Shown here one piece after another: positions 36,226 to 44,350 of a DNA stretch of 64,000 nt. The DNA lies in the NCBI GenBank assembly GCA_015490995.1, contig WFWT01000019.1:1-64000 (forward strand), read 5' to 3'. Positions within the stretch are counted from its first letter, which is position 1; each line of letters starts with the position of its first letter. This DNA comes from Anaerolineae bacterium (GTDB lineage: Bacteria; Chloroflexota; Anaerolineae; JAADDB01). Under the pieces are notes generated by a model. That model searched no databases and was not told the DNA's origin. It saw only the letters and a list, made by a program, of their open reading frames with translations. The position numbers and the translations under genes were made by a program.

Positions 36226-37254
36226 ATGGCCACGGGGTACTGTCTAAACGAAAACCACGCGCACCACACCTTGAACGGTCACCCTGAGCACGCAGGTCGT
36301 CTGGAAAGGGTGTGGGAACACCTGCAGAGCACTGGACTGGCCACTGCGTTGCGTCGCGTTCCCACGGAGGCGGCTTCCCGAATCGCCCTGGAACGAGTGC
36401 ACCGTCCGGAGTACATCGATCATGTGCGGGCTATGTGTCGCCGAGGGGGGTACTTGGACCCCGACACGTATGTGCGTCCCGGTTCGTGGGAGGCCGCCCT
36501 GCACGCGGCCGGTGGTCTGATAGCACTGGTACGAGAGGTCCTGACCGGTTCCCTGACCAACGGTTTTGCCCTCGTTCGCCCTCCGGGACATCACGCGGAG
36601 GCGGATCGGGGCATGGGTTTCTGCCTGTTCAACAACGTAGCCATCGCGGCTCGCGCAGCCCAGGCCGAATGGGGAGTGGATCGCGTCCTGATCGTCGACT
36701 GGGACGTACACCACGGCAACGCGACCCAACACACCTTCTACGATGACCCCTCGGTGCTGTTCTTTTCCATACACCAGTATCCCTTTTACCCGGGCACCGG
36801 TGCGGCCACCGAACGGGGAGAAGGCCCCGGTGAAGGCACTACCGTCAACGTCCCCTTGCCCGGTGGAGTGGGAGATGCAGGCTACCTGGCAGTGTTTGAC
36901 CGTCTCCTGGCCCCGATCGCTCAACGCTTTCGCCCGGATCTTATCCTCGTCTCCGCCGGGTTCGACGCTCACTGGCGCGATCCCCTCGCGGCAATGGAAG
37001 TAACCCTGGACGGGTTTATCCAAATGACCCGACGGGTAAAAGAGATGGCCGACACCCTTTGCCAAGGCCGCCTCGTCCTGACCTTGGAAGGAGGGTACGA
37101 TGTAGAGGTCCTTGCCCACGCGGTGGCCAATACCCTTTACGTGCTCGCCGGGCAAGACGAACGAGCCCAGGATCCCATCGGTACCGGCCCAATGGCAACT
37201 CGCAATGTAGACCACCTGATCGACGAGTTGTGCGCGCTGTGGCATACCGGGTGA
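36226..37254 (+). CDS. histone deacetylase family amidohydrolase
   Basis: 342 aa. Zinc-dependent deacetylase fold as in class II HDACs, acetoin-utilisation protein AcuC and acetylpolyamine amidohydrolases. The active site is complete: RPPGHHAEADRGMGFCLFNNVAIAAR (His-His pair), VLIVDWDVHHGNATQ (metal Asp and His) and LVSAGFDAHWRDPLA (second metal Asp). LTLEGGYDVEVLAHAV near the end fits. Substrate unknown; acetylated lysine or polyamine are possibilities. The start follows a weak GAGAGGG site. DUF1992 and dipeptidase genes follow closely on the same strand. Confidence 0.9.
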   Translation: MATGYCLNENHAHHTLNGHPEHAGRLERVWEHLQSTGLATALRRVPTEAASRIALERVHRPEYIDHVRAMCRRGGYLDPDTYVRPGSWEAALHAAGGLIALVREVLTGSLTNGFALVRPPGHHAEADRGMGFCLFNNVAIAARAAQAEWGVDRVLIVDWDVHHGNATQHTFYDDPSVLFFSIHQYPFYPGTGAATERGEGPGEGTTVNVPLPGGVGDAGYLAVFDRLLAPIAQRFRPDLILVSAGFDAHWRDPLAAMEVTLDGFIQMTRRVKEMADTLCQGRLVLTLEGGYDVEVLAHAVANTLYVLAGQDERAQDPIGTGPMATRNVDHLIDELCALWHTG

Positions 37255-37263
37255 GGGTTTCCC

Positions 37264-37872
37264 ATGGCCGATTATGAGGAGGTCCGCAGGAAATTGGACT
37301 GGTGGCGCCGCTGGCTTTCACCGGAACCCCCGCGCGCGACGGAAGAGGAAGAGGAGGACGACGAGCGCCGCTCCCTGGAAGAGTGGGATGATCTGGTCGA
37401 ACAACGCATTCAAGAGGCCATGCGTCGTGGGGAGTTCGACGATCTGTCCCTCAAGGGACAACCGCTACGGTTTGAGGAGAACCCCTTTGTGGACCCGGCG
37501 GAAGCATTGGCACACCGCTTGCTGGCCGGCCAAGGATTTACCTTACAGTGGATTGAAGAGCGCAAAGCCATCGAAGCGGAAATTCACGCCCTACGTGTCC
37601 GTCTGCGCCGCGCCTGGCACTGGTACATGCGGTCCCTGGAAGTGCTCAACCACCGTGATCCCGACGATCCGGAGGTGCGGGACGAACGGGCGTGGACCGA
37701 AGCCCGTTGGCAACAGTATCTTGTCGAATTTGAAGAAGCCATCGCGGAGCTGAACCGGCGCATTGACACGTACAACCTTACCGTCCCCTTAATCCGCTTC
37801 CAAATGTTTCGTCTGCGCCTTCAGGAGGAATTGCGCTCCATTGGCGATGGCCCATCGGCCGAGGAGAGGTGA
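37264..37872 (+). CDS. DUF1992 (DnaJ-C28-like conserved domain) protein
   Basis: 202 aa. The central part LVEQRIQEAMRRGEFDDLSLKGQPL, then NPFVDPAEALAHRLLAGQGFTLQWIEERKAIE, is the DUF1992 domain, also found in DNAJC28 and in E. coli YjbM-like small proteins. An acidic stretch (EEEEEDDERRSLEEW) precedes it, and long amphipathic helices of coiled-coil character fill the C-terminal half. Function of the family is unknown. It lies 9 nt after the HDAC-like gene and 31 nt before the dipeptidase gene. Confidence 0.82.
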   Translation: MADYEEVRRKLDWWRRWLSPEPPRATEEEEEDDERRSLEEWDDLVEQRIQEAMRRGEFDDLSLKGQPLRFEENPFVDPAEALAHRLLAGQGFTLQWIEERKAIEAEIHALRVRLRRAWHWYMRSLEVLNHRDPDDPEVRDERAWTEARWQQYLVEFEEAIAELNRRIDTYNLTVPLIRFQMFRLRLQEELRSIGDGPSAEER

Positions 37873-37903
37873 ACTCCGTCAGGTTGTGCCCTGGAGAGGT
37901 CCT

Positions 37904-38884
37904 ATGAGCCAGCGTGTGCCCGTCATTGATGCCCACTGTGACACGTTGCAAAAGGTGCTAGCCGGGGAGGGTACCTTGGGAGAGGGTATCCCCACCGCGC
38001 ATGTGGACGTTCCCCGGTTGCGCCAGGGCGGCGTGGACGTGCAGGTCTTCGCCTGCTGGGTGCCAACGCCATACCGATATCACAACGCGACGGTATACAC
38101 CCTCCGCCTGATCGAGGCATTTTACCGCGAACTCAACGCTTATGGCGACGCGTTGCACCTCGTGCGTACCGCAGAGGACATCCCTCATGTCCTGAGCACG
38201 GGCAAAATCGGGGCCATTCTGAGCCTGGAAGGTGCTGAACCACTGGACGGTTACCTGGAACTCCTCAACGTGTTCTATCGCCTCGGGGTGCGTTGGCTCG
38301 GCCTCACGTGGAACTTTCGCAACCAAGTAGCGGATGGGGTTGCCGATGCAGACACCGGGGGCGGGCTTACTCCCTTTGGCGTGGAGGTCGTCCACACTTG
38401 CTATCACCTGGGCATCGTGGTGGACGTTTCACACCTCTCCCCTGCCGGCGTGGAAAGTGTACTGAAAGAGGCGAAGGGACCGGTAGTGGCCTCACACAGC
38501 AATGCCCGGGCGCTGTGCGACCACCGTCGTAACCTGACCGACGACCAAGCCAGAGCGATTGCAGCCACCGGCGGCGTTATTGGGGTAACGTTTGTACCGG
38601 CGTTCTTAACCCCCGAGCCGGAAAAGGCCAGTCTGGACCACGTACTGGACCACATCGAACACTTCGTACAGGTAGTAGGGGTAGACCATGTGGGCATTGG
38701 CTCTGACTTCGACGGCCTCGGAGACAGCCGTCCCCCACGTGGTCTGGAGGATGTTCGGCACTATACGGCTCTCCACCAGGGATTGCGCGCTCGCGGGTTC
38801 ACGGAAGAGGAGATTACCGCAATTCTCGGTGGAAACTGGTATCGGGTACTCACCCAAGTGCTCCCCACCGCGGGGACGGTGTGA
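37904..38884 (+). CDS. membrane dipeptidase (renal dipeptidase family, M19)
   Basis: 326 aa. Dinuclear zinc dipeptidase of the amidohydrolase superfamily; relatives cleave dipeptides, including L-D forms. VIDAHCDTLQ carries the first HxD metal pair, AILSLEGAEPL the bridging Glu, DVSHLS and VASHSNARAL metal or active-site His, and GIGSDFDGLG the last Asp. No signal peptide, so it is probably cytoplasmic. ATG at 37904 follows GGAGAGGTCCT. The frame beginning at 37841 would overlap the DUF1992 gene and is not used. Confidence 0.93.
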   Translation: MSQRVPVIDAHCDTLQKVLAGEGTLGEGIPTAHVDVPRLRQGGVDVQVFACWVPTPYRYHNATVYTLRLIEAFYRELNAYGDALHLVRTAEDIPHVLSTGKIGAILSLEGAEPLDGYLELLNVFYRLGVRWLGLTWNFRNQVADGVADADTGGGLTPFGVEVVHTCYHLGIVVDVSHLSPAGVESVLKEAKGPVVASHSNARALCDHRRNLTDDQARAIAATGGVIGVTFVPAFLTPEPEKASLDHVLDHIEHFVQVVGVDHVGIGSDFDGLGDSRPPRGLEDVRHYTALHQGLRARGFTEEEITAILGGNWYRVLTQVLPTAGTV

Positions 38885-38907
38885 TGGTTCAGTCCGGATG
38901 TTTGAAG

Positions 38908-39150
38908 CTATTCCCGACCCAGGCGTTGGTCCCCCTCCATAAACGTTTCGTACAGTCGTAACCACAGTGGTGAATCAGTGGCGTCGGGCACATGCTCGGC
39001 TAAAATACGCAACGCTTCGGCCAATTCTTGAAGTCCTCTGCCCAGATGTTCCCAAAACGCCGGCGGTAAAGAATAACCTTCCCGTATCAACCACTGTATC
39101 AGCGTAACCAACCACTCCGTTTCCGGTAGCCCTTCGCGCGTGTCAGCCAT
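38908..39150 (-). CDS. small hypothetical protein beside the putative origin
   Basis: 80 aa, acidic and predicted to be all-helical (WLVTLIQWLIREGY; GRGLQELAEALRILAEHV). GGAG lies 8 nt before the ATG. I do not recognise it. It is convergent with the dipeptidase gene and its 5' end faces the DnaA-box region. Codon use looks coding-like, but without homologues it stays uncertain. Confidence 0.5.
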   Translation of the reverse strand: MADTREGLPETEWLVTLIQWLIREGYSLPPAFWEHLGRGLQELAEALRILAEHVPDATDSPLWLRLYETFMEGDQRLGRE

Positions 39151-39279
39151 CGAACGTGCTCCACAACATGCTCCTGAATGCCTGACAAAACGTCGCCCTT
39201 AGGAAGGAATGCCCTCCTCCTGCCTCCCCCAACCGGCCTGATAACAGGCATGAATGTGCCGGACAACCAGGACCCGTCA

Positions 39280-39780
39280 TTTCATTGACAGTTGCCGGTG
39301 AGAGGATGGTAGTCTTGTACTCATCCACAGTCTTAATTGTATAGTCTATCTGTTAGGGTAGTCATCTTTAGTAGGGCTTGGGGAACTGTGGATAAAGCCC
39401 CGATCCTAACCGGCGTGGTAACCTCTCCCTATATCTAGGCACCGAACGCACAATGCTCCCCAGAAATAGGGAGGATAAAGGGGATGGAGGGGAAATGTTA
39501 TCCACAGAAGGTTGGGGATAACTTGTGGACATTGTGGACAACTTGATGTCCCGACCGACACCTGAAATAGGTGGGCAAGGTACAGTCTAAATGTGGGACT
39601 GAGGATACCGTTCAGGCCTAAATATAGAGTATCGCGTGAGGGAGGACACATGGGGTTAGAAAGGTTATCCCCAAGAGGCTTGGGGTTTCCCCATCCTTTG
39701 GCTATGATTATCCACGATAAGCAGGGGGGATATCCACAACGTTATCCTTAGCACTTCTTGGCACTTCGTACAGTCATTAG
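39280..39780. other. oriC: probable chromosomal origin of replication (DnaA-box cluster)
   Basis: The 655-nt non-coding stretch 39151-39805 contains eight DnaA-box-like 9-mers. Two are perfect: TTATCCACA at 39498-39506 and its complement at 39387-39395. One-mismatch sites are at 39321-39329 (TCATCCACA), 39513-39521 (complement of TTATCCCCA), 39533-39541 (complement of TTGTCCACA), 39665-39673 (TTATCCCCA), 39708-39716 (TTATCCACG) and 39730-39738 (ATATCCACA). An AT-rich stretch (39331-39380, 18 G/C of 50 by hand count) has TAG triplets. Genes of the long trp operon read away to the left and the first genes to the right read rightward. dnaA is not adjacent. Confidence 0.72.
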
Positions 39781-39805
39781 CAGATAGGGAGGTGGGCAGG
39801 GCGGC

Positions 39806-40810
39806 ATGAAAGCGGCGGATGAGCGTCGCCTGCTACCGGGGTATATCGGTTTGGCCATCCCGCGGGCCTGGGATCGCATTCCCTGGGACAAGCTGCGGGG
39901 CGTGGTTATGGTAGTGGGCGCGGTGGACACCGGCAAGAGCACCCTGATCAAGTTTCTGTGGGGACAGCTGGCTCCGCACCGACGACTGGCCGTTGTGGAT
40001 GCCGACGTAGGTCAGGCGACGTTGGGCCCCCCCACGACACAAACGTTGCGCCTGGCCTCGGAAGAGGTGCCCGAAGAGTTCCCCCCGCGCGGGCGCATAG
40101 CCCGTTGGTTCGTGGGAGCCATCTCCCCCCGGGGACATATGCTGCCCACGGTGATCGGCGTTCACCGGTTAACATCCCTGGCTCGTCGTTGGGGGGCGGA
40201 AACCATTCTGGTGGACACAACGGGCATGGTAAGTCCCAGTGTGGGGGGAGTGGCGCTCAAGTGGGCTAAGTTTGACCTGGTACAACCCAATGTGGTCATT
40301 GTGCTCCAGCGAGAACGGGAACTGGAGCCCCTCATTGCCCCCTGGCGTTCTGTTCAACGTTTTGTCTTGGTGGAGTTGCCGACATCGCCCCTGGTCCGGA
40401 CGCGTTCTCGAGAGGAGCGCATCGCATGGCGACAACAGCGGTTCCGCCTGTACTTCCGTCGTGCGCGCTTGCTCTCCGTGCCCTTACAAGCGTTTTCCCT
40501 GTTGTATGACCGGACGGCAACAGCCGGCGGGACCGTGTTGGTGCCCGGTCAACTGGTGGGGTTTTTGGACCGATGGGGATTTCTGATGGCCCTCGGGATC
40601 GTACGCCGTATCGGTGATCAAAACATCGAGGTGTTCACCCCCCTGCGGGATTTAGGACGGGTGGCTGCCCTGCGACCGGGAAGCATCGTGCTGGATGAGG
40701 ATTACCGGGACCGTCGGCTCTCCTTTCGAGCAACGGCTCCTTCTCCCTCAACGGTCGATGCTTCACCGACGATGTCATCACCTGATGCTTCCTCTCCTTC
40801 CTCCCCCTGA
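39806..40810 (+). CDS. Clp1/Grc3-like polynucleotide kinase P-loop protein
   Basis: 334 aa. The P-loop GAVDTGKSTLIKFL is near residues 38-51, and VVDADVGQATLGPPTTQTL matches the Clp1/NOL9/Grc3 family pattern (DxDxGQ...PP). ILVDTTGMVSPSVGG.ALKWAKFDLVQPNVVIVLQR follows as in that family. Eukaryotic and archaeal members phosphorylate 5'-OH ends of RNA or DNA. The C-terminal 90 residues are a small beta domain, then a Ser/Pro/Thr-rich tail. A nucleic-acid 5'-kinase is the best guess; the partner is unknown. GGGAGGTGGGC precedes the ATG. It is the first gene right of the putative origin. Confidence 0.8.
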   Translation: MKAADERRLLPGYIGLAIPRAWDRIPWDKLRGVVMVVGAVDTGKSTLIKFLWGQLAPHRRLAVVDADVGQATLGPPTTQTLRLASEEVPEEFPPRGRIARWFVGAISPRGHMLPTVIGVHRLTSLARRWGAETILVDTTGMVSPSVGGVALKWAKFDLVQPNVVIVLQRERELEPLIAPWRSVQRFVLVELPTSPLVRTRSREERIAWRQQRFRLYFRRARLLSVPLQAFSLLYDRTATAGGTVLVPGQLVGFLDRWGFLMALGIVRRIGDQNIEVFTPLRDLGRVAALRPGSIVLDEDYRDRRLSFRATAPSPSTVDASPTMSSPDASSPSSP

Positions 40811-40886
40811 GGCGTGGGATTCCAACGAGTGAACGGACACGGCCTTCCTGCTTAATGGGGAAAGAGCGCCCTCGGGTGCTCAGGGC

Positions 40887-40915
40887 TTGGCGACGAGTAG
40901 ACCCGCGTGTAAAAT
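40887..40915 (+). promoter_or_regulatory. promoter of the polysaccharide operon
   Basis: TTGGCG (40887-40892), a 17-bp spacer and TAAAAT (40910-40915), 68 nt before the Wzz-like gene. A CCGGCGG/CCGCCGG hairpin (40919-40938) lies at the start of the leader. Confidence 0.6.
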
Positions 40916-40982
40916 GACCCGGCGGGTGAAGCCGCCGGTGTCAGGTCACAGGTGTGAAGACACGAAAGGTGAGGGCATATCC

Positions 40983-41702
40983 ATGGAATTGAAGGAATAT
41001 TTGGAAATCCTGCGCAAACGGGGCTGGATCATCGTGGTTATGGCCTTGTTGACCGCGATGGCCGGCTTTCTCTTCAGTGGCCTCCAAGAGCCCACGTATC
41101 GGGCTTCCATTCAAGTACGTGTGGAACCTGCCCGCATCGACTGGGGGAACGTCAACGCGGTGAAGACGTTGTTGCGTTCCTATCAGGTGCTCATTTACAG
41201 TCACCAGATAGCGCAAAAGGTAATCGAACGGGCACAGTTGGACATGACCACGGACCAGCTCCTCCAGTACATGAAGGTGGATCCGGACGAGTCCAACTTT
41301 ACCATTCGCATTGATGTGGAACATCGGGATCCAGAAGTGGCCCGTCAGATTGCCGAGACGACGGCCCAGGTGTTCATCGAAAACCGGGAGCAGTGGAACC
41401 AGAAGCAGCGGCGTGAGGATCGGGTAGACGTTTCGATCCGCGATCGGGTGCGGAATGTGCCCCTTGTTCGGCCCCGGCCCAAGTTAAACGCGCTGGCCGG
41501 GGGAGTGTTAGGTGTCCTGTTAGGGGTGGTGGTGATCTTGCTCTTGGAATGGGTAGAAGCGGACATCCTGCGCACGCCGGAAGCGGTGCGGCGCACCCTG
41601 GGGCTGGATGTGCTGGGCGCCATCCCCCCGGAACGCAAACACGTGCCTGAGGAGACGCCAAGGCCGGCGTGGATGCGGGCATGGCGGAGGCCGACATCTT
41701 AA
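40983..41702 (+). CDS. Wzz-type polysaccharide chain-length / export regulator
   Basis: 239 aa from the ATG at 40983 (GAGGG upstream). Two membrane spans, about residues 15-35 and 167-187, flank a periplasmic-type domain. The first span is preceded by ELKEYLEILRKRGWIIVV, the Wzz N-terminal signature. The second is preceded by VPLVRPRPKLNAL, the usual Pro-rich motif. The cytoplasmic tail (LLEWVEADILRTPEAVRRTLGLDVLGAIPP) matches the region that docks on a BY-kinase. It sets the length of an exported glycan in known systems. The next gene encodes the expected kinase-like partner. Confidence 0.87.
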   Translation: MELKEYLEILRKRGWIIVVMALLTAMAGFLFSGLQEPTYRASIQVRVEPARIDWGNVNAVKTLLRSYQVLIYSHQIAQKVIERAQLDMTTDQLLQYMKVDPDESNFTIRIDVEHRDPEVARQIAETTAQVFIENREQWNQKQRREDRVDVSIRDRVRNVPLVRPRPKLNALAGGVLGVLLGVVVILLLEWVEADILRTPEAVRRTLGLDVLGAIPPERKHVPEETPRPAWMRAWRRPTS

Positions 41703-41724
41703 GCGTGAGAAGGTGAGGTGGTGT

Positions 41725-42375
41725 ATGACACGTCCTCTCATCACATTGCATGACCCACAATCGCCTACCGCGGAAGCGTACCGGACGTTGCGGACTAACC
41801 TTGAATTTGCCACCTGGGATGTCCCGCTGCACACCGTATTGTTCACCGCACCGAGCACCGAGGACGCGGCCACGGTGGTGGCTAACTTGGCCGTGACCGT
41901 GGCTCAAACAGGACGGACCGTGGTTGTGGTGGAAGCGGATCTCCGCCAACCCCGTTTGCCGGAGATCTTTGGAGTGAGCAATGCCCGGGGGCTGACCGAC
42001 GCGGTGCGCGCCGAAGAGCCAACGGCCGATCTGCCCCTGGTGTCCACCGACGTGTCGGGCCTTTGGGTGTTGCCTGCCGGGCCCCGGCCGGTTAGCCCCG
42101 CGGATGTGCTCGATTCCAAGGCGATGCGCACCATATGGACGACGCTGCGCGACCGAGCTGACATGGTCCTCGTACACGCGCCCTCCGTCCTCGCGGTGGC
42201 GGACGCGCTTATTCTGGCCCCGCACATGGACGGGGTGTTGCTCGTCGTACAGGCCGGACATACCCGGCGTCAGCACGCACTGCAAGCTAAGGAGCGTCTG
42301 GAGCGCGTCCGAGCGCGTCTATTGGGGGCAGTGTTGGTCGATGCGCCCTACGATAAGACCATGTTGATGTACTGA
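41725..42375 (+). CDS. BY-kinase/CpsD-like protein with degenerate P-loop
   Basis: 216 aa. Overall fold as in CpsD/Wzc kinase domains: SPTAEAYRTLRTNLEFAT, then a beta strand, then ANLAVTVAQTGRTVVVVEADLRQPRLPEIFGV...GLTDAV. The Walker A position (residues 41-50) reads TAPSTEDAAT instead of the usual A-x-P-G-E-G-K-S/T: the glycines and the lysine are gone. The Walker A' motif has Glu70 in place of the first Asp, while Asp72 stays. There is no tyrosine-rich tail, only two tyrosines near the end. I expect no kinase activity; it may be a structural partner of the Wzz-like protein. It follows that gene by 22 nt with AGGTGAGG before the ATG. Confidence 0.82.
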   Translation: MTRPLITLHDPQSPTAEAYRTLRTNLEFATWDVPLHTVLFTAPSTEDAATVVANLAVTVAQTGRTVVVVEADLRQPRLPEIFGVSNARGLTDAVRAEEPTADLPLVSTDVSGLWVLPAGPRPVSPADVLDSKAMRTIWTTLRDRADMVLVHAPSVLAVADALILAPHMDGVLLVVQAGHTRRQHALQAKERLERVRARLLGAVLVDAPYDKTMLMY

Positions 42376-42443
42376 ATCCCGGAAGATGGGTGTCCTCCAC
42401 GCTAAAAGCGTGCTTGATCCCGGTGGCAGAGGTGAGGCGAACG

Positions 42444-43511
42444 ATGAAAGGGTTAGTGCTCAGCGGTGGCAAAGGAACACGGCTGTACCCGCTTACGTAC
42501 ACGCGGGCCAAACAGCTTATTCCGGTGGCCAATAAACCGGTGCTGTTCCGGGTGATTGAGGCGATTCAGGAGGCCGGGATTACAGACATCGGTATTGTGG
42601 TGGGGGATACCGCGCCGGAAGTGATGGAGGCTGTAGGACAAGGTGACCAGTGGGGCGTGTCGATCACCTACATCCACCAGGAAGCGCCCCTGGGCCTGGC
42701 CCACGCGGTCAAAATCAGCCGGGATTTCCTGGGCGATGAGCGGTTTGTGATGTTCTTGGGGGATAACGTGATCCAGGGGGGAATTAAGGGGCTGGTAGAG
42801 GAATTTCGGCAAAGCGATTATAACGCCCAGATCGTCCTCACCCCGGTGAAAGAGCCTCAGCATTATGGCGTGGCGGAGCTAGACGCCAAAGGCAACATTG
42901 TGCGGTTGGTGGAAAAACCGCGCGAACCTCGCAGTAACCTGGCCCTGGTGGGCATTTACATGTTCGACCATCACATCTTTGAAGCAGTGGACAACATTCG
43001 ACCCTCCTGGCGAGGCGAGTTGGAGATCACCGATGCCATTCAGTGGCTGGTCGATCACGGTTACCGAGTCCGCCCTTACATTCATCGTGGGTGGTGGATT
43101 GACACCGGAAAGCCTATTGACATGCTGGAAGCCAACAATCGGGTGCTGTTGGAGATGTCTCACCAGGTGAACGGGTATGTGGATCGGGATTCGAAAGTGG
43201 ATCACAATGTGACCATTGAAGAAGGGGCGGAAATTATCAATTCAGTAATTCGAGGGCCCTCGATCATTGGGCGCAATACTCGGGTAGTGAACGCCTACAT
43301 TGGTCCCTTTACCTCCATATATCACGACTGCCTCGTCGAGGATTGTGAGATTGAGCACAGCATTGTGTTGGAGCACTGTGTGATCGTGGGGATTCCCTAT
43401 CGCATTGAGGACAGTCTAATCGGGCGGCACGTGGAAATTCGGCGTTCGCCGTACAAGCCCAAGGCGTACAAGTTGACTTTAGGGGATTACAGTAAGGTGG
43501 GTTTGTTGTGA
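42444..43511 (+). CDS. rmlA: glucose-1-phosphate thymidylyltransferase, long form (RmlA/StrD-like)
   Basis: 355 aa. It makes dTDP-glucose from glucose-1-phosphate and dTTP. KGLVLSGGKGTRLYPLTYTRAKQLIPVANKPVL is the nucleotide-binding start; FVMFLGDNVIQGG holds the metal site, and LVEKPREPRSNLALVGIYMF follows. After about residue 240 come left-handed beta-helix repeats (HNVTIEEGAEIINSVIRGPSIIGRNTRV), as in long StrD-like forms. The start at 42444 follows GAGG. It feeds rmlB two genes downstream. Confidence 0.92.
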   Translation: MKGLVLSGGKGTRLYPLTYTRAKQLIPVANKPVLFRVIEAIQEAGITDIGIVVGDTAPEVMEAVGQGDQWGVSITYIHQEAPLGLAHAVKISRDFLGDERFVMFLGDNVIQGGIKGLVEEFRQSDYNAQIVLTPVKEPQHYGVAELDAKGNIVRLVEKPREPRSNLALVGIYMFDHHIFEAVDNIRPSWRGELEITDAIQWLVDHGYRVRPYIHRGWWIDTGKPIDMLEANNRVLLEMSHQVNGYVDRDSKVDHNVTIEEGAEIINSVIRGPSIIGRNTRVVNAYIGPFTSIYHDCLVEDCEIEHSIVLEHCVIVGIPYRIEDSLIGRHVEIRRSPYKPKAYKLTLGDYSKVGLL

Positions 43512-44287
43512 TGGTTCGATCGTTGCCCGAGCTGGCCCGCGCCTGGTGGACGCTAGACGTACGATGGCCTGTGGTGTCCAGCACGCGCCGGTTGCTGGAG
43601 CGACCTTTGGTACCTGCGTATCGGGTACCCCATGGACTCCCCGCTGCCGAACAACGGGAACGGGTGGCGCGTGTGATTAACCTCTTGGCCGACCGTTTGG
43701 CTCGGGTGTCTAAAGTCTGGCGGGAGTGGGATGTTTTCGACGTGGAGGGGTTTTTTGACCTTTACCCCTCCCAGGCTGAGGTGTTGGTGGAGATTCAGGA
43801 GACCCGCAGTCAGGTGATGGTAACTCTGTACGCGGACCTGTTGTGTCCTGTTTTCCAGGCTGCAGAGACGTTCTGGACGGAGCGTGTTCTCCCCGCGTTG
43901 CATGTGGCCCAGCCGGTATTGTTTTCCCACAACGGTCAATCGCCGGACCCGGCCGGTGATATGTGGGCTGAAGAGCTGGCTCACCACCTCGCCCCTGAGA
44001 TGGAACGGCGCTTGTACGCCGCGGCCGAAGAGATCAACGCCATTCGGGAACTCCTTTACCGTTGGGGGAGCGTTGACTTCCTGATCACCAGCGCGGCCCG
44101 GGAGGAGCGAGAGCGTATTGCCCGTTCTTTGGACGGGCAGGTGGCCTCGCGGGTGTGGGAACGGTTGCGCTTGGTGCCTACCTTGACCTTGCAACTGGCA
44201 TTTGCCGCGCAGCCCGAACACGCACGGCGCCGCCGCGCGCTGCTGCGGTGGCGCCGGCAGTCCTGGCGGCGTTCACACGCCCGCTAA
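43511..44287 (+). CDS. unknown protein between rmlA and rmlB
   Basis: 258 aa, not recognised. The ATG overlaps the rmlA stop (TGATG), so it is coupled to it. The protein is predicted to be mostly helical and rich in Arg, Leu, Ala and Glu, with aromatic-rich EWDVFDVEGFFDLYPSQ near residue 77. The last 30 residues are very basic (ARRRRALLRWRRQSWRRSHAR). No signal peptide or membrane span. Its place inside a dTDP-sugar operon suggests a role in polysaccharide synthesis or its regulation, from context only. Confidence 0.7.
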   Translation: MVRSLPELARAWWTLDVRWPVVSSTRRLLERPLVPAYRVPHGLPAAEQRERVARVINLLADRLARVSKVWREWDVFDVEGFFDLYPSQAEVLVEIQETRSQVMVTLYADLLCPVFQAAETFWTERVLPALHVAQPVLFSHNGQSPDPAGDMWAEELAHHLAPEMERRLYAAAEEINAIRELLYRWGSVDFLITSAAREERERIARSLDGQVASRVWERLRLVPTLTLQLAFAAQPEHARRRRALLRWRRQSWRRSHAR

Positions 44288-44350
44288 CCCGATACGCTCC
44301 GTCCCCTGGCCGTGAGCGTCGCCACGATCACAGAACAGTGGAGGGAACAC

